Source: Paenibacillus macquariensis
GTDB lineage: Bacteria; Bacillota; Bacilli; Paenibacillales; Paenibacillaceae
Reading direction: 5' to 3'
DNA: 64,000 bases
Assembly: GCF_900156375.1 (NCBI RefSeq)
Contig: NZ_FTNK01000016.1
Location: 1-64,000 of the forward strand
Shown: positions 48,142 to 57,123 of the stretch, one piece after another
Numbering within the stretch: the stretch's first letter is position 1
Layout: every line of letters begins with the position of its first letter
Notes under the pieces: model-generated
Databases searched by the model: none
The model's input: the letters and a program-made list of their open reading frames with translations, nothing else
What the model was told of the DNA's origin: nothing
Position numbers and translations under genes: made by a program

Positions 48142-49967
48142 TGAAGTTCACCTCTTTCTTTCGCACCATTCAAGCTAAACTTATTATTGTGTATATGCTG
48201 TTGATTCTCATCGCCATGCAGTTGATCGGCGTCTATTTCGTGAGTGCTATGAAAAACTCGCTGACGAGCAATTTCACCAATGACCTGCAGGAACAAGCAG
48301 AGTTGTTGTCTGTAATGGCTGCGGAGAAATTGGGAGGAGATGTTGAAGCGGGGAAGAACTCTGTGGAAAGCTTAGGCATAATCGTCAATAATCTATTCAA
48401 TCTCAGTGGTGTGGAGATTCAGGTTCTTGATGCCAGTGGTAAGGTGTTGATTACCTCCTTGTCTGCTCATGAGGATTATGTAGGGCGAAAGAACACACAG
48501 ACGGTCGTGAGCCGTGCGCTTCAAGGCATTAGTGATAATGAGGAATATATGATTGATGAGGATAATGAACGTAAACGGGTGGTTGCAAAGCCTGTTATTT
48601 ATAATAGCAAAATTGTAGGTGCGATCTATATTGTCGCTGCCATGAATGAGTTGCACGATACGATGGGTCGGGTTAACAATATTTTTATATCAGGTATGTT
48701 AATTGCGTTAGGATTAACCGCGATCCTTGGCGTTATTCTAGCACATACCATTACGCAGCCGATCAAAGAAATGACACGGCATGCGACGGCGGTGGCAGAA
48801 GGAAGCTTCGATCAGAAGATGCCAGTGTTCGGCAACGATGAAATTGGACAATTAAGCGAGGCCTTCAATTATATGACGGGTCGCCTTCGAAATGCACTCT
48901 TGCAGAATGAAGAGGAGAAGGAGAAGTTAGCTTCCATTCTTACGAATATGAGTGATGGTGTGATTGCGACAAATGAAGCGGGACATATCATATTGATGAA
49001 CCGTCGTGCGGGCACGATGTTAAGCTTAGATGAGGAAGATTTAGATAATCGGGATATCACCGTACTCCTCGGACTTGATGCTGAGCAGACGCAAGCTTTT
49101 GCAGATGGATCAATCAATACGGCATTACTCGAGATTAGTCGAGAAGAGGTAGCTATTTCATATAAGGTGCGAGTGACGTTCACTTCGATTCACCGGAGAG
49201 AATTTGGCATTACAGGTATGATAGCCGTACTACAGGATGTAACGGAGCAGGAGAAGTTGGAAGCCTCGCGCCGTGAATTCGTGGCTAATGTATCGCATGA
49301 ATTACGTACCCCACTAACGACGATAAAGAGTTATACCGAAGCGCTGGATGATGGTGCATTAGAGGATACACAACTGGCACCGAGGTTTGTAGGCGTAATC
49401 CAGAATGAGACGGAACGGATGATTCGTCTGGTAACAGATCTACTTCACTTATCTAGGCTAGATAACAAAGAAGCGTCCCTTCGGAAAGAACCAACGGATG
49501 TGTTAGAAATGTTGGAGGATGTAACGGATCGCTTTTCTTTTCAAATGCAGCAGAAGAATATTCGATCCATTATTAAGGTGGACAAGGGTATCGGTAGCGT
49601 ATCATTTGATCGTGACCAGATCGACCAAGTACTTGATAATCTAGTGTCTAATTCGCTTAAATATACACCTGAGGGTGGCGTGGTTACGTTGGAAGCTAAA
49701 GTTACAGAGGGAGCTAACCTGACGATTTCGGTTCGGGATACGGGGATTGGTATTCCTAAGAAAGATTTGGATCGTATATTTGAGCGGTTCTATCGAGTGG
49801 ATAAGGCACGCTCACGTAATATGGGAGGAACAGGTCTTGGTCTATCCATTGCCCGGGAAATTGTTAGCGCTCATGGTGGCGTTATAGCTTTACAGTCTGA
49901 ATTGGGACAAGGTACGAAGGTCAGCTTCACGCTTCCTTTGGTTGAAGATGGGGGTGTGTTGTCATGA
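48141..49967 (+). CDS. walK: Sensor histidine kinase WalK (YycG)
   Basis: 608 aa. TM1 about 13-35, extracellular Cache/PAS-like domain 40-175, TM2 about 181-203, HAMP 204-256, cytoplasmic PAS 262-372, HisKA with H386 in VANVSHELRTPLTT, and HATPase with NLVSNSLKYTPEGG, DTGIGIPKKD and GGTGLGLSIAREI. It phosphorylates WalR in response to wall state. Overlaps yycH by 4 bp. Confidence 0.97.
   Translation: MKFTSFFRTIQAKLIIVYMLLILIAMQLIGVYFVSAMKNSLTSNFTNDLQEQAELLSVMAAEKLGGDVEAGKNSVESLGIIVNNLFNLSGVEIQVLDASGKVLITSLSAHEDYVGRKNTQTVVSRALQGISDNEEYMIDEDNERKRVVAKPVIYNSKIVGAIYIVAAMNELHDTMGRVNNIFISGMLIALGLTAILGVILAHTITQPIKEMTRHATAVAEGSFDQKMPVFGNDEIGQLSEAFNYMTGRLRNALLQNEEEKEKLASILTNMSDGVIATNEAGHIILMNRRAGTMLSLDEEDLDNRDITVLLGLDAEQTQAFADGSINTALLEISREEVAISYKVRVTFTSIHRREFGITGMIAVLQDVTEQEKLEASRREFVANVSHELRTPLTTIKSYTEALDDGALEDTQLAPRFVGVIQNETERMIRLVTDLLHLSRLDNKEASLRKEPTDVLEMLEDVTDRFSFQMQQKNIRSIIKVDKGIGSVSFDRDQIDQVLDNLVSNSLKYTPEGGVVTLEAKVTEGANLTISVRDTGIGIPKKDLDRIFERFYRVDKARSRNMGGTGLGLSIAREIVSAHGGVIALQSELGQGTKVSFTLPLVEDGGVLS
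49848..49861. promoter_or_regulatory. Possible Noc-binding sequence inside walK
   Basis: ATTGCCCGGGAAAT differs at one of 14 positions from the Noc consensus ATTTCCCGGGAAAT. It encodes IAREI in the conserved ATP-lid region of WalK, so it may be a codon coincidence. Confidence 0.3.
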
Positions 49968-51241
49968 AAGAGAAGTTAAAGTCTATCGTGCTCGTCTTGT
50001 TGGTCGTGAGTAGTCTAGTGGAAAGTTATTATCTTATATATCGACTTCCAGGTAGTGATACTATCATCCGGTCTGCAACCAACTATATTAAGACAGATTA
50101 TATGGGGCCTGAGACGAATGTGGAGGATCTTATTTACCCAGACAAAATGATTATTCACATGGGAGAAGATAAACATACGATCTTTTATCCTGATTCGACG
50201 TTTTATAATCTGATCTTCTCATTACTTGAGGGTCGGAGTTTCGATAGCTTCCAACGGCGTTCCATTCAGAATATCGATCTTGCAGAAATGCGACAGAAGA
50301 ATCCTGGTATTGAACTGACGTTTGGGTCGGGTGTGCCGGTTACCCTACTGCAACGTGTGATGCAGATTCAACCGGATGCGTTATTTCAAGCGGAGCTCAT
50401 TGACCGCGTCTGGATTTATAACGTGAATAATGAATCTAAGGCACATGCGTTGTTTTTCAGCACAGAAGGTGGCGTTGTATATGAGGCAGGCAAAGCCGAT
50501 CTTACCGTGCAGGATGTACAGCAACATGTGGATTTCGGCGCAACGTGGATTCCGTATACAACAGTAAATGGAGCTTACTATGTGCCTGAGACATCAGTCG
50601 ATATGGTTGAATCCACATTGAATTTGGGTGTGTATACAGCTGAACAAATGCAAAGAAGCTTATTCTTCGATTCCAGTATTACACGTAATATTAGGGAAAA
50701 GGATGGCTCCGAGATATATACGGATAGTAAACGAAGCTTGCAAGTGAGGCAAGAACAGAAGTGGATGAGTTATACAGATCCTGCAGCATTACCTGCTGGA
50801 GAAAGCAATGTGGATAAAGAGGTACTCGCTGCGGTTGATTTCGTGAACCAACATGGCGGTTGGAATGGTGATTATCGATTAAGCCTTGCTGGCGGTGGGA
50901 TAGGTAAGAATGAAGTGGTATTCCAGCAGTATTATGGCAACTACCCTATTTTGAAAAAAGCAGGGTTCCAATATGGCACCATTAAGCTTGATCTGCATCA
51001 AGGCACGGTATCCGCTTATGAGCGTTCTCTCATCTATATCAAATCGGAGGAACAAAACAAGCAAATCAAGGTGTTGTCAGGCGGTGAAGAGCTAAAAGAG
51101 AAGCTGAAAATCGTCAGTCAACAATCTGCGATTGTGGATCTGTATCCTGCATATATGCCTACACGTACTGAGGGAGGACTACATTTAACCCCTGTATGGG
51201 CTGTTAAGCTACGAAATGGCGAAGAGATGGTGCTCGATTAA
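49964..51241 (+). CDS. yycH: WalK regulatory protein YycH (WalH)
   Basis: 425 aa. N-terminal membrane anchor (about 6-25, KSIVLVLLVVSSLVESYYLIYRLP), extracytoplasmic body typical of YycH (IYPDKMIIHMGEDKHTIFYPDS). Works with YycI to hold down WalK in the membrane in B. subtilis. Direct overlap with walK. Confidence 0.92.
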   Translation: MKEKLKSIVLVLLVVSSLVESYYLIYRLPGSDTIIRSATNYIKTDYMGPETNVEDLIYPDKMIIHMGEDKHTIFYPDSTFYNLIFSLLEGRSFDSFQRRSIQNIDLAEMRQKNPGIELTFGSGVPVTLLQRVMQIQPDALFQAELIDRVWIYNVNNESKAHALFFSTEGGVVYEAGKADLTVQDVQQHVDFGATWIPYTTVNGAYYVPETSVDMVESTLNLGVYTAEQMQRSLFFDSSITRNIREKDGSEIYTDSKRSLQVRQEQKWMSYTDPAALPAGESNVDKEVLAAVDFVNQHGGWNGDYRLSLAGGGIGKNEVVFQQYYGNYPILKKAGFQYGTIKLDLHQGTVSAYERSLIYIKSEEQNKQIKVLSGGEELKEKLKIVSQQSAIVDLYPAYMPTRTEGGLHLTPVWAVKLRNGEEMVLD

Positions 51242-51296
51242 GAAAATGGAATCAAGTTAAGGTTCATAATATTTAGGTGGGATAGGGGGGACAGGG

Positions 51297-52046
51297 ATGG
51301 ATTGGGGACGAGCTAAAAATGTGTTGATCTACGCTTTTTTACTGCTAAATCTCGTATTAGGTTATCAGTTGTGGAACGATGTAAGGGAACAAGTGAGTAC
51401 GAACCTGGATTATACCTCACTCGATGAAAATACACAGAAAATCATGCAGGAAAAAAACATTCAACTGTTATGTCCGATTCCTCCACGAACCCCAGCGCTT
51501 CCCAAGATTACCTATCATTTTATTAACAGTGAGAATAATGATCCTGTGGATCTTGCGAAACCACTAGATAGCAAGCTAGTCTTTATGGGTGACGAATTAA
51601 CGAAAGCACTAGAGAAGCAAATTCCTGATTTTAAGAAATATCGTTATGATCCAATGGAAAGTGAATATGGAGCGTTCGTATTTCATCCTTTAGTTGAGAA
51701 TGAGTGGCCACTATTTAATGATCAATTGAAGTTGAAGTTGTTCTATCGTGAGCAGAAAATCACTTCTTATCAATTATCGATAACGGAGATTATTCCATCT
51801 AACGACGAGGAAGAGCAGAAGGTGTTACATGCTTCAGATGCACTAGCCAAACTCATTAACAATAACTATATTCCAGAGAATTCAGCTGTGAAAGATATTC
51901 AGCTAGGATATTACGGAGAGATGTTTAACTCTGAGAATCAGGTGGCGGCACCGGTATGGCGATTTACGTTAGAGAGTGAAATCTATTATGTACAGGGCAT
52001 CAGTGGGGACGTTATTAGTTCCAAGACAGACAAAGTAAAGGAGTAG
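51297..52046 (+). CDS. yycI: WalK regulatory protein YycI (WalI)
   Basis: 249 aa. MDWGRAKNVLIYAFLLLNLVLGYQLWND is the typical YycI start and membrane anchor; the rest is extracytoplasmic. Partner of YycH. 55 bp after yycH, 10 bp before yycJ. Confidence 0.93.
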   Translation: MDWGRAKNVLIYAFLLLNLVLGYQLWNDVREQVSTNLDYTSLDENTQKIMQEKNIQLLCPIPPRTPALPKITYHFINSENNDPVDLAKPLDSKLVFMGDELTKALEKQIPDFKKYRYDPMESEYGAFVFHPLVENEWPLFNDQLKLKLFYREQKITSYQLSITEIIPSNDEEEQKVLHASDALAKLINNNYIPENSAVKDIQLGYYGEMFNSENQVAAPVWRFTLESEIYYVQGISGDVISSKTDKVKE

Positions 52047-52056
52047 GACAACGTTT

Positions 52057-52863
52057 ATGGGGATATCATTTACAGTATTATCGAGTGGATCAACAGGGAA
52101 TGCAACGGTGGTTACGAATGGGGCGACGACGCTATTGATCGATGCGGGATTCAGTGCGCGTCGAATCGATGAATTGTTACAGGAGCGTGACCTTACGGGT
52201 GGCGAAATTGATGGGATACTCATTACACATGAACATTCAGATCATATTAAAGGCTTGGGTCCAGTGGCTCGTAAATATAATCTACCGATCTATGCTAATG
52301 AGAAGACATGGGATGCAATGAATAAATCAGTTGGTAAAATATCAGAAGAGAATCGGATTGTGTTAGATAGCGGGGAAGTGAAGGATTTCGGTACACTTCG
52401 CGTGGAATCATTCGGGATTTCCCATGATGCAGCGGAACCCGTAGGCTATAGTTTCTATGATGGCGATGATAAGCTCAGTGTGGCTACGGATCTGGGTTAC
52501 GTTAGTGAGAAAGTGAAGAGGGCCATTGCGGATTCGGATGTACTCGTCCTTGAAGCTAATCACGATATTGAGTTGCTACGAATGGGGCGGTATCCATGGA
52601 ACACCAAACGTCGTATCTTAGGCGATATGGGGCATCTCTCGAATGAGGCTTCTGGTGAAGCGATGAGTGAGCTCCTTACGGGAGATACCAAACGTACGTA
52701 CTTGGCTCATTTAAGCCGAGATCACAACATGATGGATTTAGCTAAAATGACCGTGCGCGATGCCATGGAAGAGCGCGGATGTTTCTATAAAGAGACCGAT
52801 TTCAAGTTATGTGACACCTACTTTGATCGACCTACACCATGGGATAAGGTGAGCAAGCCATAA
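52057..52863 (+). CDS. walJ: YycJ/WalJ metallo-beta-lactamase fold hydrolase
   Basis: 268 aa. MBL motif HEHSDHIKGL near 55-64 with LIDAGFSAR and VLEANHD; fold of double-strand-specific exonuclease YycJ. Last gene of the wal cluster. Its 3' end overlaps a small opposite-strand gene by 32 bp. Confidence 0.94.
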   Translation: MGISFTVLSSGSTGNATVVTNGATTLLIDAGFSARRIDELLQERDLTGGEIDGILITHEHSDHIKGLGPVARKYNLPIYANEKTWDAMNKSVGKISEENRIVLDSGEVKDFGTLRVESFGISHDAAEPVGYSFYDGDDKLSVATDLGYVSEKVKRAIADSDVLVLEANHDIELLRMGRYPWNTKRRILGDMGHLSNEASGEAMSELLTGDTKRTYLAHLSRDHNMMDLAKMTVRDAMEERGCFYKETDFKLCDTYFDRPTPWDKVSKP

Positions 52864-53038
52864 ACTGATCGAGTTCATCGGCTTTGATAGCCAATTCCTC
52901 ACGTGTAAGAATCCCCTTGTCTACAAGAAGCTCAATGATTGTACTGATGGCAAGGGTATTACGATAATGTTCGTCCTTCATATCTCCTAGCTTGGCTATC
53001 ATGTGCACAACATCCATAGATAAATTTACACCTTCCAA
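52832..53038 (-). CDS. Small conserved-looking protein antisense to the walJ end
   Basis: 68 aa, TTG start with GGGGAGGA 7 nt upstream. MEGVNLSMDVVHMIAKLGDMKDEHYRNTLAISTIIELLVDKGILTREELAIKADELDQFM has helical, protein-like composition and a ribosome site, unlike the shadow frames around it. The ILTREELAIKADELD tail recalls small helical modules at the start of nitrile-hydratase-like proteins, but I do not recognise a family. Convergent with walJ, 32-bp overlap. Confidence 0.65.
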   Translation of the reverse strand: MEGVNLSMDVVHMIAKLGDMKDEHYRNTLAISTIIELLVDKGILTREELAIKADELDQFMACSPYPMV

Positions 53039-53491
53039 TTGTTATTCCTCCCCTTTGCATATAAGGTAAATATCCCAAATTTAACTATTTTAAAATAGGT
53101 CCAAAACATGATGTTGCTAATCACTACGTATGATACAATGTACAGTACACAAACGTAATCGTAATCTATGAATTTGTAATTCATAGACTTGTTCTTAGTG
53201 TAGTCTGTTTCATCGCAAAATATTCCTATGTAGCACAAAGATTACTAGAATAATTGAATTTTATGGTGGAAATTTTACGATGTGATTGTGGTATATTTTA
53301 TTTCATAAATACTTGTTTATTTCGCTTGAACTAGTGGTTATGTGGTGATGTAAAAGTAACGAGATAAAATGTGCAACTTTTTAGGTCTTAACGGAGTTAT
53401 ATATAGTATATGTATTGTCAGATGAAGTGGCTCTAATGAAGTCATTATTGTCTTGTTCTTAGAGGGTGATAACAAAGGGAGAGGATTTACT
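53039..53491. other. Intergenic region upstream of htrC
   Basis: About 450 AT-rich bp. A palindrome CTATGAATT TGT AATTCATAG lies at 53166-53186 and could be an operator. No gene is supported. The htrC promoter should be here; I could not choose between weak candidates. Confidence 0.5.
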
Positions 53492-54727
53492 ATGGGTTTG
53501 TTCGAAGATGAATTTTATTCGACCAAAGTGTCCAAACAGCGAAAAGAGCATACCAAAGTAAAACCTAACCCCGTGAGCTGGTCTAGAACCCGTCGTCGGG
53601 GAATGTCCACGATTCAAATTTCTGTCATTAGTTCGGTGATCGGCGCAGTGGTGGCAACCGTATTATTCAGTCTGATCACGGGCTTACCCTCCTCAACTCC
53701 CCACGCATCTGCTGTTAGTGCGGTGCAAGTAAAGATGGAGAGTGATCCTTTTGAACGACTGATTCAAGCGGCAGCGAAGGTACGTCCTGCAGTCGTAAGT
53801 ATCGCTAATTATAAGGACCATAAAAAAGATGATATTAATTTAGAGGAGTCGGGTCTCGGCTCCGGTGTTATTTTCAAGAAAGAAAATGGCTTAGCTTATA
53901 TCATTACGAACAATCATGTCATCGCTGAAGCGGAAGAGTTGGAAGTGCTGACGATTGATGGGGATACGATAAAAGCGACGTTAGTAGGTACAGACACGGT
54001 TAATGATATTGCCGTACTCTCTATTGATGGTAAGAAGATCAATACGATTGCCGAGATCGGGGATTCGAGTAAACTCCGTCAGGGAGAAACCGTCATTTCT
54101 TTAGGAAACCCATTAGGGCTTGGTGGATCACTTACGTCCGGCATTGTGAGTTACACCAAGCGCTTACTTCCAGTATCTCTGAATAAAGATGGTATATATG
54201 ATTGGGAGCAAGAGGTTATTCAGACGGATGCAGCGATTAATGAGGGCAACAGTGGCGGTGCATTGGTTGATCTGGACGGTAAAGTCATTGGGATCAATAC
54301 GATGAAGATATCCGACACAGGTGTAGAGGGACTTGGGTTCGCAATTCCTACGAGTCAAGTCATGAAGACGGTAAATGAATTGATGTTAAATGGTAAAATA
54401 GCACGTCCTTACATTGGCGTATATACGGTAGATTTAAATAACACATATGCACCATTGGATGCGGATGAACGTAAGAGCCTGAAATTACCTAGCGATGTAA
54501 AAGAAGGTGTTGTGGTGTTGGATGCTGTCGGTCCTGCGTTAGAAGCGGGATTGAAGTTGAATGACGTCATCACGAAGTTCGATAATGAACCGATTACGTC
54601 AACCATGGAACTTCGTAAGTTCCTCTATGATCAATCGAAAATCGGTGATGAGCTGAGTGTAACCTTTTATCGTGAGGGTGAATTGAAGGTTGTGACATTG
54701 AAGATTAGTGATAAACCAGCGGAATAA
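53492..54727 (+). CDS. htrC: HtrA/DegP-like serine protease (HtrC/YyxA)
   Basis: 411 aa from ATG 53492 (GGGAGAGG upstream); the frame opens 13 codons earlier. Basic cytoplasmic N-terminus, one transmembrane helix (about 43-63), trypsin-like domain with triad H142 (TNNHV), D172 (VNDIAVL) and S254 (GNSGGAL), and a PDZ domain about 305-405. It degrades or refolds misfolded exported proteins at the outer membrane face. Location after yycJ matches B. subtilis yyxA/htrC. Confidence 0.95.
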   Translation: MGLFEDEFYSTKVSKQRKEHTKVKPNPVSWSRTRRRGMSTIQISVISSVIGAVVATVLFSLITGLPSSTPHASAVSAVQVKMESDPFERLIQAAAKVRPAVVSIANYKDHKKDDINLEESGLGSGVIFKKENGLAYIITNNHVIAEAEELEVLTIDGDTIKATLVGTDTVNDIAVLSIDGKKINTIAEIGDSSKLRQGETVISLGNPLGLGGSLTSGIVSYTKRLLPVSLNKDGIYDWEQEVIQTDAAINEGNSGGALVDLDGKVIGINTMKISDTGVEGLGFAIPTSQVMKTVNELMLNGKIARPYIGVYTVDLNNTYAPLDADERKSLKLPSDVKEGVVVLDAVGPALEAGLKLNDVITKFDNEPITSTMELRKFLYDQSKIGDELSVTFYREGELKVVTLKISDKPAE

Positions 54728-54858
54728 AATGACGGAAATCAGTGACTTGTGATAGATAGCTGATGAAATCTATGGAGATTGTGGATGTGTTATAGGCGAT
54801 TTCGGGTTATAATAGATAAAAAACAGCAGAGTGTAGGACAGAGAGGATGCTTTCGTTC

Positions 54859-55026
54859 ATGTACGTTGTATGCAAAGATCATGTAGAGTTCGCGATTGAC
54901 AGTTTCGTTGATGAATATGAAGATGCACCGGACATTGTGGATTTGAAGGAAACCGAGTTCTCCGACTGGGATCCCCCAGTGAAATGTATTGAGTGTGAGC
55001 AGGCGGCGCAGTATTTGGTCGTATAA
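54859..55026 (+). CDS. CxxH/CxxC protein (BA_5709-type)
   Basis: 55 aa, too short for most ORF callers. MYVVCKDHVEFAIDSFVDEYEDAPDIVDL... with C5-x2-H8 near the start and KCIEC near residue 46: a small zinc-binding-like protein known next to rlmH in Bacillales. ATG 54859 is chosen; an in-frame ATG at 54847 sits on top of the GAGAGG ribosome site. Confidence 0.85.
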   Translation: MYVVCKDHVEFAIDSFVDEYEDAPDIVDLKETEFSDWDPPVKCIECEQAAQYLVV

Positions 55027-55028
55027 GT

Positions 55029-55058
55029 GAAAGGGCGTGAAATTTGACGCCCTTTTTG
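55029..55058 (+). terminator. Terminator after the CxxH/CxxC gene
   Basis: AAGGGCGT GAAATTTG ACGCCCTT TTTG hairpin just after the stop codon. Confidence 0.8.
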
Positions 55059-55114
55059 TATTTGTGGGGGATGGAAAAGATGCTGGGTATTATTCGGGGA
55101 AGCTCCTTTTGGGA

Positions 55115-55300
55115 ATATGCTTCGAAGACCGCTGCGAGAACGGATTGTTCTTCCGATCGCTGTTGTCCCCGGATTTCCTAATTGGATACCGCCTACTGCG
55201 GTAGAAATCCGGGGACAAGCATATGCTTTCGAAGAGGCTTTCCTTCGGAAAGCTTGTAGGCGACCACTTCGTTTCCTCCAGAACAATTCCGTCCTCTACG
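55115..55300. repeat. Large imperfect inverted repeat (palindromic intergenic element)
   Basis: Core arms TTGTCCCCGGATTTC (55163-55177) and its exact complement (55204-55218) flank an inner TACCGC/GCGGTA stem. Outer arms ACGGATTGTTCT and AGAACAATTCCGT pair further out. Long open frames on both strands here are by-products of the symmetry. It resembles the dispersed palindromic repeats seen in Paenibacillus genomes (from memory). The remaining gap to rlmH (55301-55673) shows nothing I can name. Confidence 0.6.
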
Positions 55301-55673
55301 CTGGTACTACGGAAATACCTTACATGCTATGCATGCTCTAAATGTATTAGAAGCTTTAATGCCTTAAGTTCACTTAGTGCGTAGATGCTTCGCATCGTTC
55401 AGATCCCTACATTGGAGTAGGGTCTAATTTCATCGCTAGGTGGGTGGGCATGGGTAGGGCAAAGGTTACAAACCATTAGTTAGTGTTAGTGAAACGAACT
55501 AGAGGTTGAGTACAGAGCCAGAAGAAATAAGGGGAAAGTTCTTGAGTGTGAATACTGTGGTAATAATGAAGGATGTAAATGTAAATTTAATCATGAGTTA
55601 CATGATTCTTAAAAATATATAACCGTATTGGATATCGTTGAGGCATACATAAATGGTGGAGGTTGATTGAGTA

Positions 55674-56153
55674 GTGTTTATTCAGATTATTGGCGTGGGG
55701 AAATTGAAAGAGAAGTATCTAGTTCTGGGGATTCAGGAATATGCTAAGCGGCTAAATCCATACATCAAGTTCCAGATGGTTGAGGTAGCGGATGAGAAGG
55801 CACCGGACACCTTGAGCGATGCTGAGGTGTCTATTGTTAAAGATCGCGAGGGTGAACGCATCCTCGCGCATATTAAGAGCGAGGCGCACGTCGTTGCGCT
55901 CGCTATCGGTGGCCAGCTATGGAGCTCGGAAGAGCTGGCCGCAGAGATCGACAAGCTCGGCACCTACGGGACGAGCCATGTCGTGTTCGTCATCGGAGGC
56001 AGCCACGGGCTCTCCGATGCAGTACTGCGTCGCGCCCAGCAGAAGCTCAGCTTCGGGCGCATGACACTGCCGCATCAGCTGATGCGGCTAGTGCTGACGG
56101 AGCAGGTGTATCGTGCGGTGAAGATAAATCGGGGAGAGCCGTATCATAAGTAA
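55674..56153 (+). CDS. rlmH: 23S rRNA (pseudouridine-1915-N3)-methyltransferase RlmH
   Basis: 159 aa, GTG start, TGGAGG upstream. SPOUT methyltransferase: MFIQIIGVGKLKEKYL, LAIGGQLWSSEELA, FVIGGSHGLSDAVLRRA, MTLPHQLMRLVLTEQVYRAVKINRGEPYHK. This is orfX of staphylococci, the integration gene of SCC elements. Bases 55861-56100 are about 63% G+C by my count (152 of 240), far above the neighbourhood, which suggests a recombined 3' part. The last six codons recur twice downstream. Confidence 0.95.
   Translation: MFIQIIGVGKLKEKYLVLGIQEYAKRLNPYIKFQMVEVADEKAPDTLSDAEVSIVKDREGERILAHIKSEAHVVALAIGGQLWSSEELAAEIDKLGTYGTSHVVFVIGGSHGLSDAVLRRAQQKLSFGRMTLPHQLMRLVLTEQVYRAVKINRGEPYHK
56133..56153 (+). other. 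Putative attachment site 1 (3' end of rlmH)
   Basis: GEPYHK-stop coded as GGA GAG CCG TAT CAT AAG TAA. The core TATCATAAGTAA matches the staphylococcal SCC attB core TATCATAARTRA. Left boundary of cassette A. Confidence 0.65.
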
Positions 56154-56252
56154 AGGAGATATATACTAATAAATAGTGAATGTGATATATAAATTATTAG
56201 GTAAAGATTTAGTTAATATCTCTTTAAGAATGCATCATATATAAATAAAATT

Positions 56253-56292
56253 AAAAAAACTCTTGGTCAATTAATTTCCAAGAGTTTTTTTA
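56253..56292. terminator. Bidirectional terminator between rlmH and the HEPN gene
   Basis: AAAAAAACTCTTGG ... CCAAGAGTTTTTTT serves both convergent genes. Confidence 0.8.
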
Positions 56293-56307
56293 ATTTATTT
56301 GAAGTAT

Positions 56308-57051
56308 TTATATTGTATTACTCAAGATTGAAGTTCTATTATTGTATCTTTTTCTGATTTCAGATAAAAATTCATCATATTTTTCTAACGAACAATTATT
56401 TGTTACTCGCTCATACTTCTCATAATAGTTATCGAAATCTCTTATAAACGTTCTGGGAGATATAACTAAATCATGAATTACACTCGAAATCACCTTGAAC
56501 TTTTCTATTCGCATTCTTATGGTAAAAAGATTTTGAGCATCTAATAAACTTTGGGTATTTTCATTAAGAGCTGTTCTATCACTATTAAACGTATGAATAA
56601 ATTGACCATGAGCAACTTTGTTACGAATTGTTATAATTGTGTTTAGTTCTTTATCTATAAAATTAAATAATTCATTATAATATTTTCTAGGAGTAAACTT
56701 TAATTTAAGTTGTAAATTAAAGTTGTCTCTTATACCATATGCTTTTCTAAATCCGTACTCCAATAGAATTTTCCATTTTTGATTTAAGGGTTGTTTAGAA
56801 TGTACTTTAGTATAATCTCTATCATTTTGGGTGAAATTTGGTTCATATACTAATTTAAAATACATATTTTCGATATAGGCACCTGATAAAAATAATAGGT
56901 ATAATTCATAATGTTTTAATAGTTGTATAGAATGTACATCATTTCTTCTTAAACTTTGCTTTAAATCTCGTTCAATATTGTTATATGAAGCAATTACAGC
57001 TTTAAGATTTTGGCAGTGAAACTTATAAATATCTTCTTGAGTATTAACCAT
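56308..57051 (-). CDS. HEPN-domain protein, candidate RNase/toxin
   Basis: 247 aa, GAGGAG upstream of ATG 57051. All-helical prediction. LLFLSGAYIENMYFKLVYEP near 52-71 and the Rx4H motif R143-NKVA-H148 (IRNKVAHGQF) are hallmarks of HEPN domains, whose Arg and His form an RNase site in characterised toxins and anticodon nucleases. C-terminal part (200-247) is basic and helical, unknown. Very AT-rich compared with the core genome, so probably acquired. Its leader on the same strand holds a promoter, a tRNA-like sequence and a 19-bp palindrome. It is the only gene of cassette A. Enzyme activity is inferred. Confidence 0.75.
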   Translation of the reverse strand: MVNTQEDIYKFHCQNLKAVIASYNNIERDLKQSLRRNDVHSIQLLKHYELYLLFLSGAYIENMYFKLVYEPNFTQNDRDYTKVHSKQPLNQKWKILLEYGFRKAYGIRDNFNLQLKLKFTPRKYYNELFNFIDKELNTIITIRNKVAHGQFIHTFNSDRTALNENTQSLLDAQNLFTIRMRIEKFKVISSVIHDLVISPRTFIRDFDNYYEKYERVTNNCSLEKYDEFLSEIRKRYNNRTSILSNTI

Positions 57052-57083
57052 TCAGTATACTCTCCTCGTGGGAAATATTCTCA

Positions 57084-57123
57084 CCATGGTAAGAACGATG
57101 AACTTTCATCGTTCTTACCATGG
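57084..57123. repeat. Perfect 19-bp palindrome with 2-nt centre
   Basis: Arms 57084-57102 and 57105-57123 are exact complements around CT. No T run follows on either strand, so not a plain terminator. It overlaps the 3' side of the tRNA-like sequence and lies 16 bp before the ribosome site of the HEPN gene. Confidence 0.9.

Noticed and set aside
54879..55341. Long ORFs on both strands over the palindromic element
   Set aside because: They mirror each other because of the inverted repeat; no ribosome sites, one overlaps the real CxxH/CxxC gene.
55818..56149. Alternative ORFs inside the GC-rich part of rlmH
   Set aside because: Long frames are a by-product of high G+C; RlmH motifs are intact in the true frame.
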